From Methylotenera_A sp044222005 (lineage in GTDB: Bacteria > Pseudomonadota > Gammaproteobacteria > Burkholderiales > Methylophilaceae), in the NCBI GenBank assembly GCA_044222005.1, contig JBGANY010000004.1, forward strand, positions 62,001-126,000: DNA of 64,000 nt, written 5' to 3'. The notes under the pieces are model-generated. The model searched no databases. It had not been told where the DNA came from and was given only the letters and a program-made list of their open reading frames with translations. Of the stretch, positions 54,111-63,123 are shown piece after piece. The translations under genes and the position numbers were made by a program. Positions within the stretch are counted from its first letter, which is position 1. Every line of letters begins with the position of its first letter.

Positions 54111-54785
54111 TTGCAAATCAACGAGCTGCTGGAAAATCTGATGAAAGATACGCATACCATGCAGGCAGAGATCGTGCGTTCGCGCGAGGTATTGCTGCAA
54201 CAGCGCGATAATGTCGAATCGGCACAGGAAAAGATTCGCAGCCTGCAAGAGGAACTAACCCAGCTCAGCGAGGCCGTGCGCGTAGACCAGTTGACCGGTG
54301 TGCTTAATCGGCGTGGCCTTGATGAAGCGATGGTGAGGGAAATTTCGCGTGTCAAACGCGGCGGGGGTAAGCTAAGCGTCGCTTTGCTCGATATTGATAA
54401 TTTCAAACGGCTGAATGACACCTATGGGCATCATGTGGGCGATACGGCATTGCAGCATCTGGCCAAGACCATCAAAGAAACCATCAGGCCAACCGATGTG
54501 GTGTCACGCATGGGCGGCGAAGAGTTTGTCATCCTGCTGCCGGATACCGATCTTAACCAGGCTGTAATCACGATCCAGCGTTTGCAGCGGGCGCTCACAA
54601 AACAGTTTTTTATGGGTAACAATGAGCGATTGCTTATTACTTTCAGTGCCGGCGTTGCGCTGCTTAGAAATGATGAGGAAGAAGCCACCGTCTTGCATCG
54701 CGCCGATCAGTCGATGTACCTGGCGAAAAAAACAGGCAAAAACCGTGTGATGACCGAAAATGATTTAAACAACAAAGAAGTTTAA
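54111..54785 (+). CDS. GGDEF diguanylate cyclase fragment
   Basis: This part carries a coiled coil (MQAEIVRSREVLLQQRDNVESAQEKIRSLQEELTQL) and a complete GGDEF domain that makes c-di-GMP: DQLTGVLNRRGLDEA, DIDNFKRLNDTYGHHVGD and active site RMGGEEF. The RPTD inhibitory site lies five residues before GGEEF. The same frame extends upstream with natural-looking sequence (DSSGTYQEKIESYAGKLSETEDILQINELLENL) to the break near 54040. TTG 54111 is the first start codon in frame but need not be used. Confidence 0.8.
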   Translation: MQINELLENLMKDTHTMQAEIVRSREVLLQQRDNVESAQEKIRSLQEELTQLSEAVRVDQLTGVLNRRGLDEAMVREISRVKRGGGKLSVALLDIDNFKRLNDTYGHHVGDTALQHLAKTIKETIRPTDVVSRMGGEEFVILLPDTDLNQAVITIQRLQRALTKQFFMGNNERLLITFSAGVALLRNDEEEATVLHRADQSMYLAKKTGKNRVMTENDLNNKEV

Positions 54786-54859
54786 TAAAAATGAAAAATT
54801 AGTTATAGTAGACTAAATATATTGAAGCTCAATTAACAAAAATAAACAGGGTAGTTCAA

Positions 54860-56296
54860 TTGCTTCCTTTAGTCGATAACCATCTGTTTCTAAAAGCCAT
54901 GATGCTTGGCGTATCGGATGAAGTCTATCTGATCGATGCATCAACCATGCAGCTCGTGAATGTCAGCGAAAGCGTGCTGAATAATTCCAGCGCTGATCTT
55001 GAAAGCTTTAAGCAACAGAGTTTAGATAGCTTGCTTGGTGTCAGCCAGCAAAAGCTTCAGGAGCATACTGACCGTATCGGAAACCAGGCGCACTTTATTG
55101 AGATGTCTCTGGATCAGGCGCCCATTATCAGTGAATCCGGACATTTTCAGTTGCGCGTCATACACATGCGCGCTGATGAGAAAGAATACATTCTTGTCAT
55201 TAAAAACGACTTATTATCCAAAGATAAGATGCTGCAGGCATTGAGTGAGAGTGAAACCCGTTTTCAGGCTATTGTTTCCAACACGCCTGGCATGGTGTTG
55301 CAGTTTCAGGTGGATAGTAATGATGACATAAGATTTATTTATCTAAGTGATGGCTGTAAAGCCTTGCTTGGGCAGGATCCGGATGAACTGAGGCAAAGTC
55401 CTCAGCTGTTTTACGCAATGATGAATGCAAGAGACCGTGCCACTCTGCGCGCGGGCTTGAAATCATCCAGTGCGCATCTTGGCATGCTGGATTGGGAAGG
55501 CCGCATGTGGATTGATGGCTGGCAGGATACCAAGTGGATCAACTTGCGGGCAACGCCAAGAAAGCTCAATGATGATGTCATCCAGTGGGACGGCATCATG
55601 CTCAATATCACGCAAAGTAAAAAAGAGAAGCTGGAAATAGAAAAATCGCGGCGTGATCTGGCGGAACTAACTGAACATATCAACAAGATCAAAGAGCAGG
55701 AACGTACCAAGATCGCGCGTGAAATACATGATGACCTGGGGGGGAATCTCACCGCGATCAAGATGGGTTTATCCACCATTACCAGCCTGATTGGTGCCGA
55801 CCAGAATGCTTTAAGGGAACACACGAAGCACCTGGAGGAAATCGTGGATAAGACCTTTGAAACTGTCCACAGAATCTCGGGTAATTTGAGGCCGAATATT
55901 CTGGATCTTGGAATCGTGGATGCCATAGAGTGGCAGACCAAAGAATTCACCAAGCAGTTGGCCATCCCTTGCCGGTTCACATGCAATCAGGCAGAAATCT
56001 CAGTTACGACAGATCAGGCGATGGCGCTGTTCCGTATCTGTCAGGAGGCGATGTCGAATATCGCTAAATATGCAAAAGCCACGCAGGTGAGTGTTGAATT
56101 GAACGCCAGCACGAACGAAGTGGTGATGGCCATCCGCGACAATGGCATTGGTATAGAACCTGATGACCAGCTGAAAGCCAATTCGTTCGGATTGCGTGGC
56201 ATGCATGAGCGTGCCGTTGCGCTGCATGGCAGCTTTAAAATTTCCAAACCCGCAGACAAACACGGTACCGTCATTACCGTGAAACTTCCAATTTAG
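54860..56296 (+). CDS. NarX/DegS-type sensor histidine kinase with PAS domains
   Basis: A 478-residue soluble kinase: N-terminal PAS-like regions (DEVYLIDASTMQLVNVSESVLNNSSADLESF; FQAIVSNTPGMVLQFQ near 140), HisKA_3 box IAREIHDDLGGNLTAIKMGL with phospho-His, and HATPase motifs RICQEAMSNIAKYAKATQ, IRDNGIGIEPDD and SFGLRGMHERA. No membrane helix, so it senses a cytoplasmic signal. TTG start after CAGGG. Partner regulator gene is 243 bp downstream. Confidence 0.9.
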   Translation: MLPLVDNHLFLKAMMLGVSDEVYLIDASTMQLVNVSESVLNNSSADLESFKQQSLDSLLGVSQQKLQEHTDRIGNQAHFIEMSLDQAPIISESGHFQLRVIHMRADEKEYILVIKNDLLSKDKMLQALSESETRFQAIVSNTPGMVLQFQVDSNDDIRFIYLSDGCKALLGQDPDELRQSPQLFYAMMNARDRATLRAGLKSSSAHLGMLDWEGRMWIDGWQDTKWINLRATPRKLNDDVIQWDGIMLNITQSKKEKLEIEKSRRDLAELTEHINKIKEQERTKIAREIHDDLGGNLTAIKMGLSTITSLIGADQNALREHTKHLEEIVDKTFETVHRISGNLRPNILDLGIVDAIEWQTKEFTKQLAIPCRFTCNQAEISVTTDQAMALFRICQEAMSNIAKYAKATQVSVELNASTNEVVMAIRDNGIGIEPDDQLKANSFGLRGMHERAVALHGSFKISKPADKHGTVITVKLPI

Positions 56297-56539
56297 CAGG
56301 TCATCGTTTGCAGCAGGGCTTCCTTAACCCTGCACACCTGCAATCATCCATTCAAAAGCGTCACGCTGTTTCAAATAAAACATCCTGATCTCAAGCTGAA
56401 CTGCCTGGCTTAATAAAAGCTGGCATGCTGTTTGCAATTATCTAGCTATACCCGCAGAAAACAGTAGAAATTCAAGTTTAACTGATGATAAAACATACAA
56501 AGCTGTCGAAAAAAATACAGCACACAAGAAGGATGCAGT

Positions 56540-57187
56540 ATGAAGAACAATAATAAAATTAAAGTGATCGTCGTAGATGACCATGCCATTCTGAGAGCCG
56601 GAATCAACCAGATTCTTGCTGCGACAGACGATGTTGAAGTGATTGCCGAGGCGCAGAACGGTGCCGAAGCCATTAAGCTTTCCCGTCAGTTTGAAGCGGA
56701 TGTGATGCTGCTGGACATTTCGATGCCGGACCGCAGCGGCATGGAAGTGCTTAAATATATTAAATCTGAAAACAGCCATATCGCGGTGCTCATGCTGTCT
56801 ACCTATATGGAAGATCAATATGCGGTGCGCGCCCTGAAATCTGGGGCGGCCGGATATCTGTGCAAGCAAAAGGCGTCCTCGGATTTGCTCAATGCAATTC
56901 GTACCGTCGCAAAAGGCAAGAAGTTCATTACCCCGGAAGTGGCCGAGATACTGGCAGACCAAGTCGGCATGGAAAAACCGCAATCGCCGCATGAAACTCT
57001 GTCAGACCGTGAGTTTCAGACGATGGTGATGATCTCTTCTGGCTTGTCAGTGGGGGAAATCGCAGACCAGTTATCGCTTTCGGTCAAAACAGTGAGCATG
57101 TATCGCACACGCCTGCTGGAAAAAATGCATTTGCGCCACAACGCCGAACTTACGCATTACGCCATCAAGAATAATCTAGTCTATTAA
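56540..57187 (+). CDS. NarL/FixJ-family response regulator
   Basis: A 215-residue two-domain regulator: receiver with acidic pair VVDDH, phospho-acceptor Asp59 in DVMLLDISMPDRS, and Lys in YLCKQKASSD; then a LuxR-type helix-turn-helix (LSDREFQTMVMISSGLSVGEIADQLSLSVKTVSMYRTRLLEKM). Likely phosphorylated by the upstream kinase. The flagellin gene follows after a 490-bp gap, so motility control is possible. Confidence 0.92.
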   Translation: MKNNNKIKVIVVDDHAILRAGINQILAATDDVEVIAEAQNGAEAIKLSRQFEADVMLLDISMPDRSGMEVLKYIKSENSHIAVLMLSTYMEDQYAVRALKSGAAGYLCKQKASSDLLNAIRTVAKGKKFITPEVAEILADQVGMEKPQSPHETLSDREFQTMVMISSGLSVGEIADQLSLSVKTVSMYRTRLLEKMHLRHNAELTHYAIKNNLVY

Positions 57188-57560
57188 TTCTGTTTGGCAA
57201 TTCTCTCTGGGCGTGCGAAATAGCACGTCCATATTTCAAATCAAGATTTAGCCAGTTTTCCCCTCTGTATTACTGCTTTATCACCATGGATTATTAGATA
57301 TCATGGTAGATATTCGATCTCGGATTTCAAGGTTTTTTCTTGGCATCTCGACACGCTGTGAAATGGCCTATTGAGACGAGACTGGTGTAATGAGGTTTTA
57401 ATGAAGTAATAGATACAGAAAGCTGAAGGATTATTGCATGCCCCTAAAGATTTAAAAATTACTGCCGACATCAACAACATCGGGACTGCTTACTCGGTAA
57501 GAAACGAAAGTAAGGTTCAAGAGAAAAGTTGCAAATGAAACAAAGTTTTAGAGCTTACCC
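57188..57560. other. Gene-free spacer upstream of fliC
   Basis: The first 370 bp of the 490-bp gap hold a hairpin close to the regulator stop (GGGCGTGC-GAAATA-GCACGTCC, one G-T pair), which may end the two-component operon. The rest is AT-rich with no convincing gene. The flagellin promoter lies just beyond. Confidence 0.5.
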
Positions 57561-57587
57561 TAAATTTTCTCAAAAGCTTACCGATAA
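57561..57587 (+). promoter_or_regulatory. Sigma-28 (FliA) promoter of fliC
   Basis: TAAATTTT, an 11-bp spacer, then ACCGATAA: one mismatch in each half to the FliA consensus TAAAGTTT-N11-GCCGATAA with exact spacing, 90 bp before the fliC start. It implies late-class flagellar expression. Confidence 0.85.
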
Positions 57588-57677
57588 TAGATTTAACTGC
57601 AACGCAATTCGAAATTAAATTGCAACGCTAAAAGCAGTAGGTGTAATTAAATTTAACTTAATTTTAGGAGATTTATC

Positions 57678-58478
57678 ATGGCTGCAGTAATTAATACCAA
57701 CATTGCTTCATTAAACACACAACGTAATTTAAGCGCTTCACAAAGCGGTCTTGCTACCTCATTGCAACGTTTGTCATCAGGCATGCGTGTTAACAGCGCT
57801 AAAGATGACGCAGCGGGCTTATCAATTGCAACACGTATGGACGCACAAGTGCGTGGCCAGACTGTAGCGATCCGTAATGCCAACGATGCGATTTCTTATG
57901 CGCAAACAACAGAGGGCGCATTAGGCAAGGTAACCGATGCATTACAACGTATGCGTGAACTGGCTGTGCAATCTGCCAACGCGACTAACAGTGCCGGCGA
58001 CCGAACCAATCTGGATACTGAGTTCCAGGAACTGAAAGCGGAAGTGACACGTTTAGGTACAGCAACCAAATTTAACGGTACTGCAGTATTTGGTGGTGCA
58101 GCCAAGGTGTTCCAGGTAGGTGCTGACGCATCGGATACGATCAGTGTCGGTGTGATTGCGGCTTCAAGCATTGCTGGCGATGTAACATCAGCAGCCAACG
58201 CAACAACAGCATTGGGTGCGATTGATACGGCATTGGATGGTGTAAATACTTCTCGCGCTACGCTGGGTGCTGTGCAGAACCGTTTTGAATCTGTAATCGG
58301 CAGCTTGCAAGTGTCAGTAGAGAACCAATCTGCAGCGAAATCTCGCATCATGGATGCCGACTTTGCAGCAGAAACAGCCAACCTGACACGTGGCCAGATC
58401 TTGCAACAAGCAGGTACTGCAATGCTAGCGCAAGCTAACTCATTACCTAACGGCGTATTAGCACTATTAAGAGGCTAA
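57678..58478 (+). CDS. fliC: Flagellin
   Basis: A 266-residue flagellin, short because the variable outer domains are almost absent. N-terminal D0/D1: AAVINTNIASLNTQRNLSASQSGLATSLQRLSSGMRVNSAKDDAAGLSIATRM; C-terminal D1/D0: SRIMDADFAAETANLTRGQILQQAGTAMLAQANSLPNGVLALLRG. Exported by the flagellar type III system without a cleaved signal. AGGAG site eight bases upstream; driven by the FliA promoter at 57561. Confidence 0.97.
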   Translation: MAAVINTNIASLNTQRNLSASQSGLATSLQRLSSGMRVNSAKDDAAGLSIATRMDAQVRGQTVAIRNANDAISYAQTTEGALGKVTDALQRMRELAVQSANATNSAGDRTNLDTEFQELKAEVTRLGTATKFNGTAVFGGAAKVFQVGADASDTISVGVIAASSIAGDVTSAANATTALGAIDTALDGVNTSRATLGAVQNRFESVIGSLQVSVENQSAAKSRIMDADFAAETANLTRGQILQQAGTAMLAQANSLPNGVLALLRG

Positions 58479-58504
58479 TCGTAAGTAAGTAAATTGATCT
58501 AACT

Positions 58505-58538
58505 TCCACAGGGTTAATGTTAATCCTGTGGACTTTTG
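58505..58538 (+). terminator. Hairpin after fliC (terminator or attenuator)
   Basis: TCCACAGGGTTAA-TG-TTAATCCTGTGGA is a near-perfect 28-bp palindrome with one G-T pair, followed by CTTTTG, 27 bases after the fliC stop. It should end most transcripts so that flagellin mRNA exceeds that of flaG-fliD. Confidence 0.72.
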
Positions 58539-58552
58539 CTAAGGAGGTCATC

Positions 58553-58912
58553 ATGTTTAATCCATCTTTAGATGTGCTTGGTTCTGCTAATAAACCTGCT
58601 GGCATGTATCCTGTTGCCACCAGTCCATCTGCATTAACAGGATTAAAAGTGGTTGATAAAGTAGAAAACAAGCAAGCAGCACCCGTCGATAAAGATACGC
58701 TTGCGGGTGCAGTACAAAAACTGAACGAATATGTAGCGCCTGCCTTGCAGACCATCGAGTTTTCACTGGATCAGGAATCCAAACGCATGATTGTTAAAGT
58801 AGTCGATACGGCGACACAAAAAGTACTGAGGCAAATTCCCAATGAGGAGGTCATGGCCATGTCCAGGACTTTGGATAAACTGCAAGGTCTGGTGATTCGG
58901 CAGACTGCCTAA
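58553..58912 (+). CDS. flaG: Flagellar protein FlaG
   Basis: A 119-residue FlaG family protein, typified by the C-terminal LNEYVAPALQTIEFSLDQESKRMIVKVVDTATQKVLRQIPNEEVMAMSRTLDKLQGLVI. FlaG influences filament length. ATG 58553 has a perfect AAGGAGGT six bases ahead; the longer in-frame start is rejected. Lies between fliC and fliD as in many proteobacteria. Confidence 0.93.
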   Translation: MFNPSLDVLGSANKPAGMYPVATSPSALTGLKVVDKVENKQAAPVDKDTLAGAVQKLNEYVAPALQTIEFSLDQESKRMIVKVVDTATQKVLRQIPNEEVMAMSRTLDKLQGLVIRQTA

Positions 58913-58980
58913 TGATGTCTTACAGAATTTTTATGAACACTCTCGCTGTTAACAAGTAAACACTAAAAGGGAATATACAC

Positions 58981-60675
58981 ATGCCTATTTCATCCCCAGG
59001 AATTGGATCCGGCCTTGACGTAAATTCTATCGTTACCAGCTTAATGAATGTCGAAAGACAACCCTTAACTACTGTAAGCAAGCAAAAAACGGAGTACCAA
59101 TCTCAAATTTCCGCATATGGCACAATGAAAAGTGCTTTGTCTACCTTCCAGACTGCGGTAAAAGCACTTTCCAGCCCGGCCAAATTTAACGCACAAGCTG
59201 CCACATCCAGCAATCCTGCGGTATTTACTGCGACAGCCAATGGCAATGCGACACTGGGTGATTATGCGGTAATCGTCAGCCAGCTGGCAAAGCCACAAAA
59301 ATTGGCGATGGACGGGTTTGCCAATACTTCTGATGTTGTCGGCACGGGCACGCTGACCATTTCTTTCGGGACGTTCGCGCCTGAAGTGATTACCCCGCCG
59401 ACACCCAGTTCGTTCACACCCAACACCGCTAAACCCGATGTCACTATAACGATCGGCAGCTCAAACAACACGCTGGCCGGGGTGCGCGATGCGATTAATG
59501 CATCCAATTCAAGCGTAAGTGCGACGATTGTGAATGACGGAACGACTAACCGCATGGTGATTACCTCTAAAGACACGGGCGAGGTGAATAGCCTCAAAAT
59601 TTCAGTGACAGATGATGATACGAATAATCTGGATGCTGCAGGGCTGTCGCGCTTGGCTTACGACCCAACTGCCAGTGCAGGCAACGGTAAAAACATGACG
59701 CAAATGCAGGCTGCAAAGAATGCCATCCTGGATATCGATGGAATTGCCGTGGTGAAAGCCAGCAATACCATTACAGACGCCATTGAGGGCGTGACGCTGA
59801 ATTTACTGGCAACCAGCAATAGTAACAGCGTTAACCTGGGCGTGGCGACGAATCAGGACAAGATCAAGGAGTCGGTCACAGCATTTGTAGATGCCTACAA
59901 TAAACTGAACGACACCCTGCGCAGCCTGACTAAATATGACGAAACCGGCAAGGCGTCCGGCGTGCTGCTGGGCGATGCCACCGCAAGGTCTGTCATTAAC
60001 CAGATCAAGACGGTGATGACGAATACCATCACTAGCAGTGGCACTATCAATTCACTGAGTCAGGTTGGTGTGTCTTTTCAGCGCGACGGTAAATTGGCGC
60101 TGGATGCAACCAAGCTGGCATCGGCCGTGACGTCAAACTTCAGTGATATTGCGACTTTGTTTGCGACTTCTGCCAAAGCGACAGATCCGTTAATCAGCTT
60201 CTCAAATAGTACCAACAAAACACAAGCCGGAACCTATGCGGTAACGGTGAACCAGCTTGGAACCAGTCTGGTCAATGCTGCCGGCACTATCAACGGTGTT
60301 GCGGCGACAGGTACCGGAACTAATCTGATCGGTGCTGCGGGTGACCCTAGCGAAGGGCTGAGCATCAAGGTGAACGGCGGTGCGCTGGGTGCGCGCGGTA
60401 CCGTCACGTTCACCATAGGATATGCGGCGCAGCTGGATAGCGTCATTACCAGCCTGCTGAAGGATGACGGGCTTCTGGCGGCCAGAACACAAGGCATGCA
60501 AAGCTCGATCACGCGCCTGGATAAACAGACCGAGGCAATCAATGTGCGGTTGACTGCAATTGAGGCACGTTACCGTGCGCAATTCACCAAGCTCGATACC
60601 TTGTTATCCAGCATGTCTAAAACCAGCAGTTTCCTCACACAGCAAATTGCATCAATCAACGCAAATAAACAGTAA
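58981..60675 (+). CDS. fliD: Flagellar filament cap protein FliD
   Basis: A 564-residue hook-associated protein 2 that forms the filament cap and folds flagellin at the tip. N-terminal ISSPGIGSGLDVNSIVTSLMNVERQPL and C-terminal coiled region RLDKQTEAINVRLTAIEARYRAQFTKLDTLLSSMSKTSSFLTQQIASI are diagnostic; FliD_C motifs include AFVDAYNKLNDTLRSLTKYD and GVLLGDATARSVINQI. fliS, its neighbour, starts 23 bp later. Confidence 0.96.
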   Translation: MPISSPGIGSGLDVNSIVTSLMNVERQPLTTVSKQKTEYQSQISAYGTMKSALSTFQTAVKALSSPAKFNAQAATSSNPAVFTATANGNATLGDYAVIVSQLAKPQKLAMDGFANTSDVVGTGTLTISFGTFAPEVITPPTPSSFTPNTAKPDVTITIGSSNNTLAGVRDAINASNSSVSATIVNDGTTNRMVITSKDTGEVNSLKISVTDDDTNNLDAAGLSRLAYDPTASAGNGKNMTQMQAAKNAILDIDGIAVVKASNTITDAIEGVTLNLLATSNSNSVNLGVATNQDKIKESVTAFVDAYNKLNDTLRSLTKYDETGKASGVLLGDATARSVINQIKTVMTNTITSSGTINSLSQVGVSFQRDGKLALDATKLASAVTSNFSDIATLFATSAKATDPLISFSNSTNKTQAGTYAVTVNQLGTSLVNAAGTINGVAATGTGTNLIGAAGDPSEGLSIKVNGGALGARGTVTFTIGYAAQLDSVITSLLKDDGLLAARTQGMQSSITRLDKQTEAINVRLTAIEARYRAQFTKLDTLLSSMSKTSSFLTQQIASINANKQ

Positions 60676-60698
60676 ATAAATAAGTAAAGGATAAGAAA

Positions 60699-61163
60699 AT
60701 GTTTGGATTGAATCAAAGCGGGGTAAATCTGTATGCCAAGATTGGCATCGAAACCGGCGTGCTGGCAGCGAGTCCGAATAAACTGATCATTATGCTTTAT
60801 GAAGGCGCCATTGCTTCATGCCACAGTGCCATTGTGCATATCCAGAATGCAGACATCCAGAATAAAGGAGCCATGCTGTCGAAAGCCATCATGATTATCG
60901 AAAGCGGCCTCAGGCTCAGCCTGGATAAAAAGGCGGGCGGTGAAGTTGCTGCAAGCCTGGATAGTTTGTACGCTTATATGAGCAACCGATTGGCCATTGC
61001 CAATATCCGCAACCAGCCCGAGCTGGTGCATGAGGTCATCAAGCTATTAACGGATCTAAAAGGTGCCTGGGAAGCTATTGGCAATGAACAGGCCAGGCCT
61101 TCAGCCGCTTCTCAGATGCCGCCTTCAGTAAATCATCTTATTGCCAATTACGCCGGAGCCTGA
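60699..61163 (+). CDS. fliS: Flagellin export chaperone FliS
   Basis: A 154-residue helical chaperone that holds flagellin before export: GLNQSGVNLYAKIGIETGVLAASPNKLIIMLYEGAIASCHSAIVHI and LYAYMSNRLAIANIRNQPELVHEVIKLLTDLKGAWEAI match the family. The C-terminal tail is somewhat longer than in E. coli FliS. Order fliD-fliS-fliT is standard. Confidence 0.95.
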   Translation: MFGLNQSGVNLYAKIGIETGVLAASPNKLIIMLYEGAIASCHSAIVHIQNADIQNKGAMLSKAIMIIESGLRLSLDKKAGGEVAASLDSLYAYMSNRLAIANIRNQPELVHEVIKLLTDLKGAWEAIGNEQARPSAASQMPPSVNHLIANYAGA

Positions 61164-61166
61164 TCT

Positions 61167-61490
61167 ATGGAAAATAAAAACACGATTGCCATCTACGACA
61201 CCATTGCAGAACTGACCAACCAGATGTTGATGGCAGCCAAATTACATGATTGGGATTTGCTGCTGGAACTGGAAAGCAGCTGCGCCGAGCTTGTTGAAAA
61301 ACTGAAGTTATTGAAGGATGAACAGCCGCTCACCAACGACATGAACGAACGCAAGGTGGCGAATATCAAGCGCATTCTAGCGGATGACCGTGAGATACGC
61401 GACCTGGTTTCGCCAAGGATGGCGAAATTGGGTTCGCTGATTAATCGCTCCCAGACAGGCAAGAAAATGACGCGAGCCTACGGCCGGTAA
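61167..61490 (+). CDS. fliT: Flagellar chaperone FliT-like protein
   Basis: A 107-residue helical protein (IAELTNQMLMAAKLHDWDLLLELESSCAELVEKLKLLKDEQPL) in the place and of the size of FliT, the FliD export chaperone. FliT sequences are poorly conserved, so identity rests on helical pattern and position three bases after fliS. Confidence 0.78.
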   Translation: MENKNTIAIYDTIAELTNQMLMAAKLHDWDLLLELESSCAELVEKLKLLKDEQPLTNDMNERKVANIKRILADDREIRDLVSPRMAKLGSLINRSQTGKKMTRAYGR

Positions 61491-61522
61491 TATACAGGCA
61501 TAGTGACTCCGGTTGAAATATC

Positions 61523-62500
61523 ATGCTCAACAAGCCCGACAGCTTAGGCACTAAAGCCAGCATCAATCCGCTATCCAGAATCACGCCAGTGCTGCCTGTA
61601 GATACCATAGGCAGCATCACGCAGGAGCTTGGCGACCGGGCTACGCAGCTCAACAAAGGGCAGGAGTATATCGCACATGTACTCTCAAAAGCGGGTGATA
61701 CCTCATACAACGTCAAAGTAGAAGGCGGAGATGTGAAGGGCATCACCCTGAAAATGGAGCTGGGGTCAGCCGCGCAACCTGGACAGACTTTGTTGCTGCG
61801 CTATATCCACGAAAATCCAACGCCGACATTTTTGCTTTTATCCGCGCCGGCCAATGATGCTGAAAGTGCCGCTGACATCAGCCCAGCTGCGCAGCTTATC
61901 GGGCATATTCTTAAAAAAGCAGATAGCGAAGGCGTGACTTCCCGCTTCGAGGCGGCTTCAATAGTGACGCATGCGCCTAACAATGCACACGCCGTGGCAC
62001 GCGATCTAAAACACGCAGTCAGCAATAGCGGCTTGTTTTATGAATCACACTTAAGCGACCTGTTACAAAGCAATCAGGCCTTGGCCACAATCAGGCAGGA
62101 GCCGCAGAACCAGGCCAATTTACCGCTTGTGGGCCTGATGTCACAGCAATTGGCCATTCTCGAAAATCAGCGCATGTCATGGCACGGCGAAATATGGCCC
62201 GGGCAGAAGATGGATTGGGATGTTTATTTGCAGCAAAAAGAGGCCGATAACAGTCAACACGCTTACCAGCAACAATCTGCCGAAGATAGACCGATTGCCA
62301 GCGAGATGACGCTGCATTTGCAGCATCTGGGCAAGGTGTCAGCCAGGCTCAGCATCATCGATGGGCGTATGCGAATAGGTATACTGGCCGAACAAACACA
62401 AACAATAGATGCTCTTGAAAGCCAGAAGCTAAGTCTGGCCAAGGCAATCGAAAAAAATGGCCAGCAGCTGGATAGGTTGACCATCACACATCATGAATAA
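61523..62500 (+). CDS. fliK: Flagellar hook-length control protein FliK
   Basis: A 325-residue protein with an unremarkable N-terminal region and a C-terminal Flg_hook domain (EMTLHLQHLGKVSARLSIIDGRMRIGILAEQTQTIDALESQKLSLAKAIEKNGQQLDRLTI). FliK measures the hook and switches export specificity via FlhB. The next gene, an FlhB C-terminal homologue, overlaps its end by 8 bp, fitting that interaction. Confidence 0.85.
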   Translation: MLNKPDSLGTKASINPLSRITPVLPVDTIGSITQELGDRATQLNKGQEYIAHVLSKAGDTSYNVKVEGGDVKGITLKMELGSAAQPGQTLLLRYIHENPTPTFLLLSAPANDAESAADISPAAQLIGHILKKADSEGVTSRFEAASIVTHAPNNAHAVARDLKHAVSNSGLFYESHLSDLLQSNQALATIRQEPQNQANLPLVGLMSQQLAILENQRMSWHGEIWPGQKMDWDVYLQQKEADNSQHAYQQQSAEDRPIASEMTLHLQHLGKVSARLSIIDGRMRIGILAEQTQTIDALESQKLSLAKAIEKNGQQLDRLTITHHE

Positions 62501-62822
62501 TCCCCATGACATCAAGTCCGGCGCAGTAGCGGCTATCAAGTCCAATGCGAATCAGCAGGCCATTGCACTGGCCTATGATGCCAGTGACTATGCGCCAAAG
62601 GTTGTTGCCAAAGGCCGCGGCTTGATTGCTGAGCAGATCATTGCCAAAGCCAAAGAAAACGGCGTGTTTGTGCATGAATCCAAAGACCTGGTGGCATTAT
62701 TGATGCAGGTGGATCTGGACGACCACATCCCGCCCGCGCTGTATCAGGCGATTGCAGAGATTCTTGCCTGGCTGTACCGGCTGGAAGCGGGTACAGCCAA
62801 TGCAGAAGAAGCCATTTTCTAA
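62493..62822 (+). CDS. fhlB: FlhB C-terminal-like export switch protein
   Basis: A 109-residue homologue of the FlhB cytoplasmic domain only (AIALAYDASDYAPKVVAKGRGLIAEQIIAKAKENGVFVHESKDLVALLMQVDLDDHIPPALYQAIAEILAWLYRLE). The NPTH autocleavage site and membrane part of FlhB are absent. Such FhlB/FlhX proteins can substitute for the cleaved FlhB tail. Coupled to fliK. Confidence 0.88.
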   Translation: MNNPHDIKSGAVAAIKSNANQQAIALAYDASDYAPKVVAKGRGLIAEQIIAKAKENGVFVHESKDLVALLMQVDLDDHIPPALYQAIAEILAWLYRLEAGTANAEEAIF

Positions 62823-62962
62823 TCCCAGGCTTTGTATCATCAAACACGCTATTGGTTGCTATAGTTGGATTGTGTAAGTTATAGTTCTCTACAAATGGAA
62901 CCACAGCTCAAACAAACCTTTGGCAATGATTAAAAAACGTGGTCTGCCACCTATTATTCTTA

Positions 62963-62980
62963 ATAAGGGTATACCCTTAT
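62963..62980. promoter_or_regulatory. 18-bp perfect palindrome
   Basis: ATAAGGGTATACCCTTAT is an exact 18-bp palindrome in the 301-bp gap between fhlB and the BON-domain gene. Such symmetry suits a dimeric regulator operator. No binding protein can be named. Confidence 0.5.
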
Positions 62981-62992
62981 AGACTGGGATAG

Positions 62993-63101
62993 CGGGGGGG
63001 TAAGCTAGTCATAAGCTAACGTTTTTGGCAAGTCAGCATCATTCGAGTTCCTAGTGGTTGGGAGTGCTGACTATACAAATGTGAACTGCCCCCCGTTTTT
63101 T
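62993..63101 (+). promoter_or_regulatory. Possible structured leader of the BON lipoprotein gene
   Basis: CGGGGGG (62993-62999) can pair with CCCCCCG (63089-63095), which is followed by six T residues; nested inside, GTCAGCA (63032-63038) pairs with TGCTGAC (63065-63071). The layout resembles a terminator or attenuator ending 22 bases before the ATG at 63124. Pairing is seen; regulation is inferred. Confidence 0.35.
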
Positions 63102-63123
63102 AATTGATATGGAGAGTACAGCT

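Noticed and set aside
62942..63010. Possible CRISPR or attachment site around the 18-bp palindrome
   Set aside because: There is a single unit, no spacers, no integrase and no tRNA nearby.
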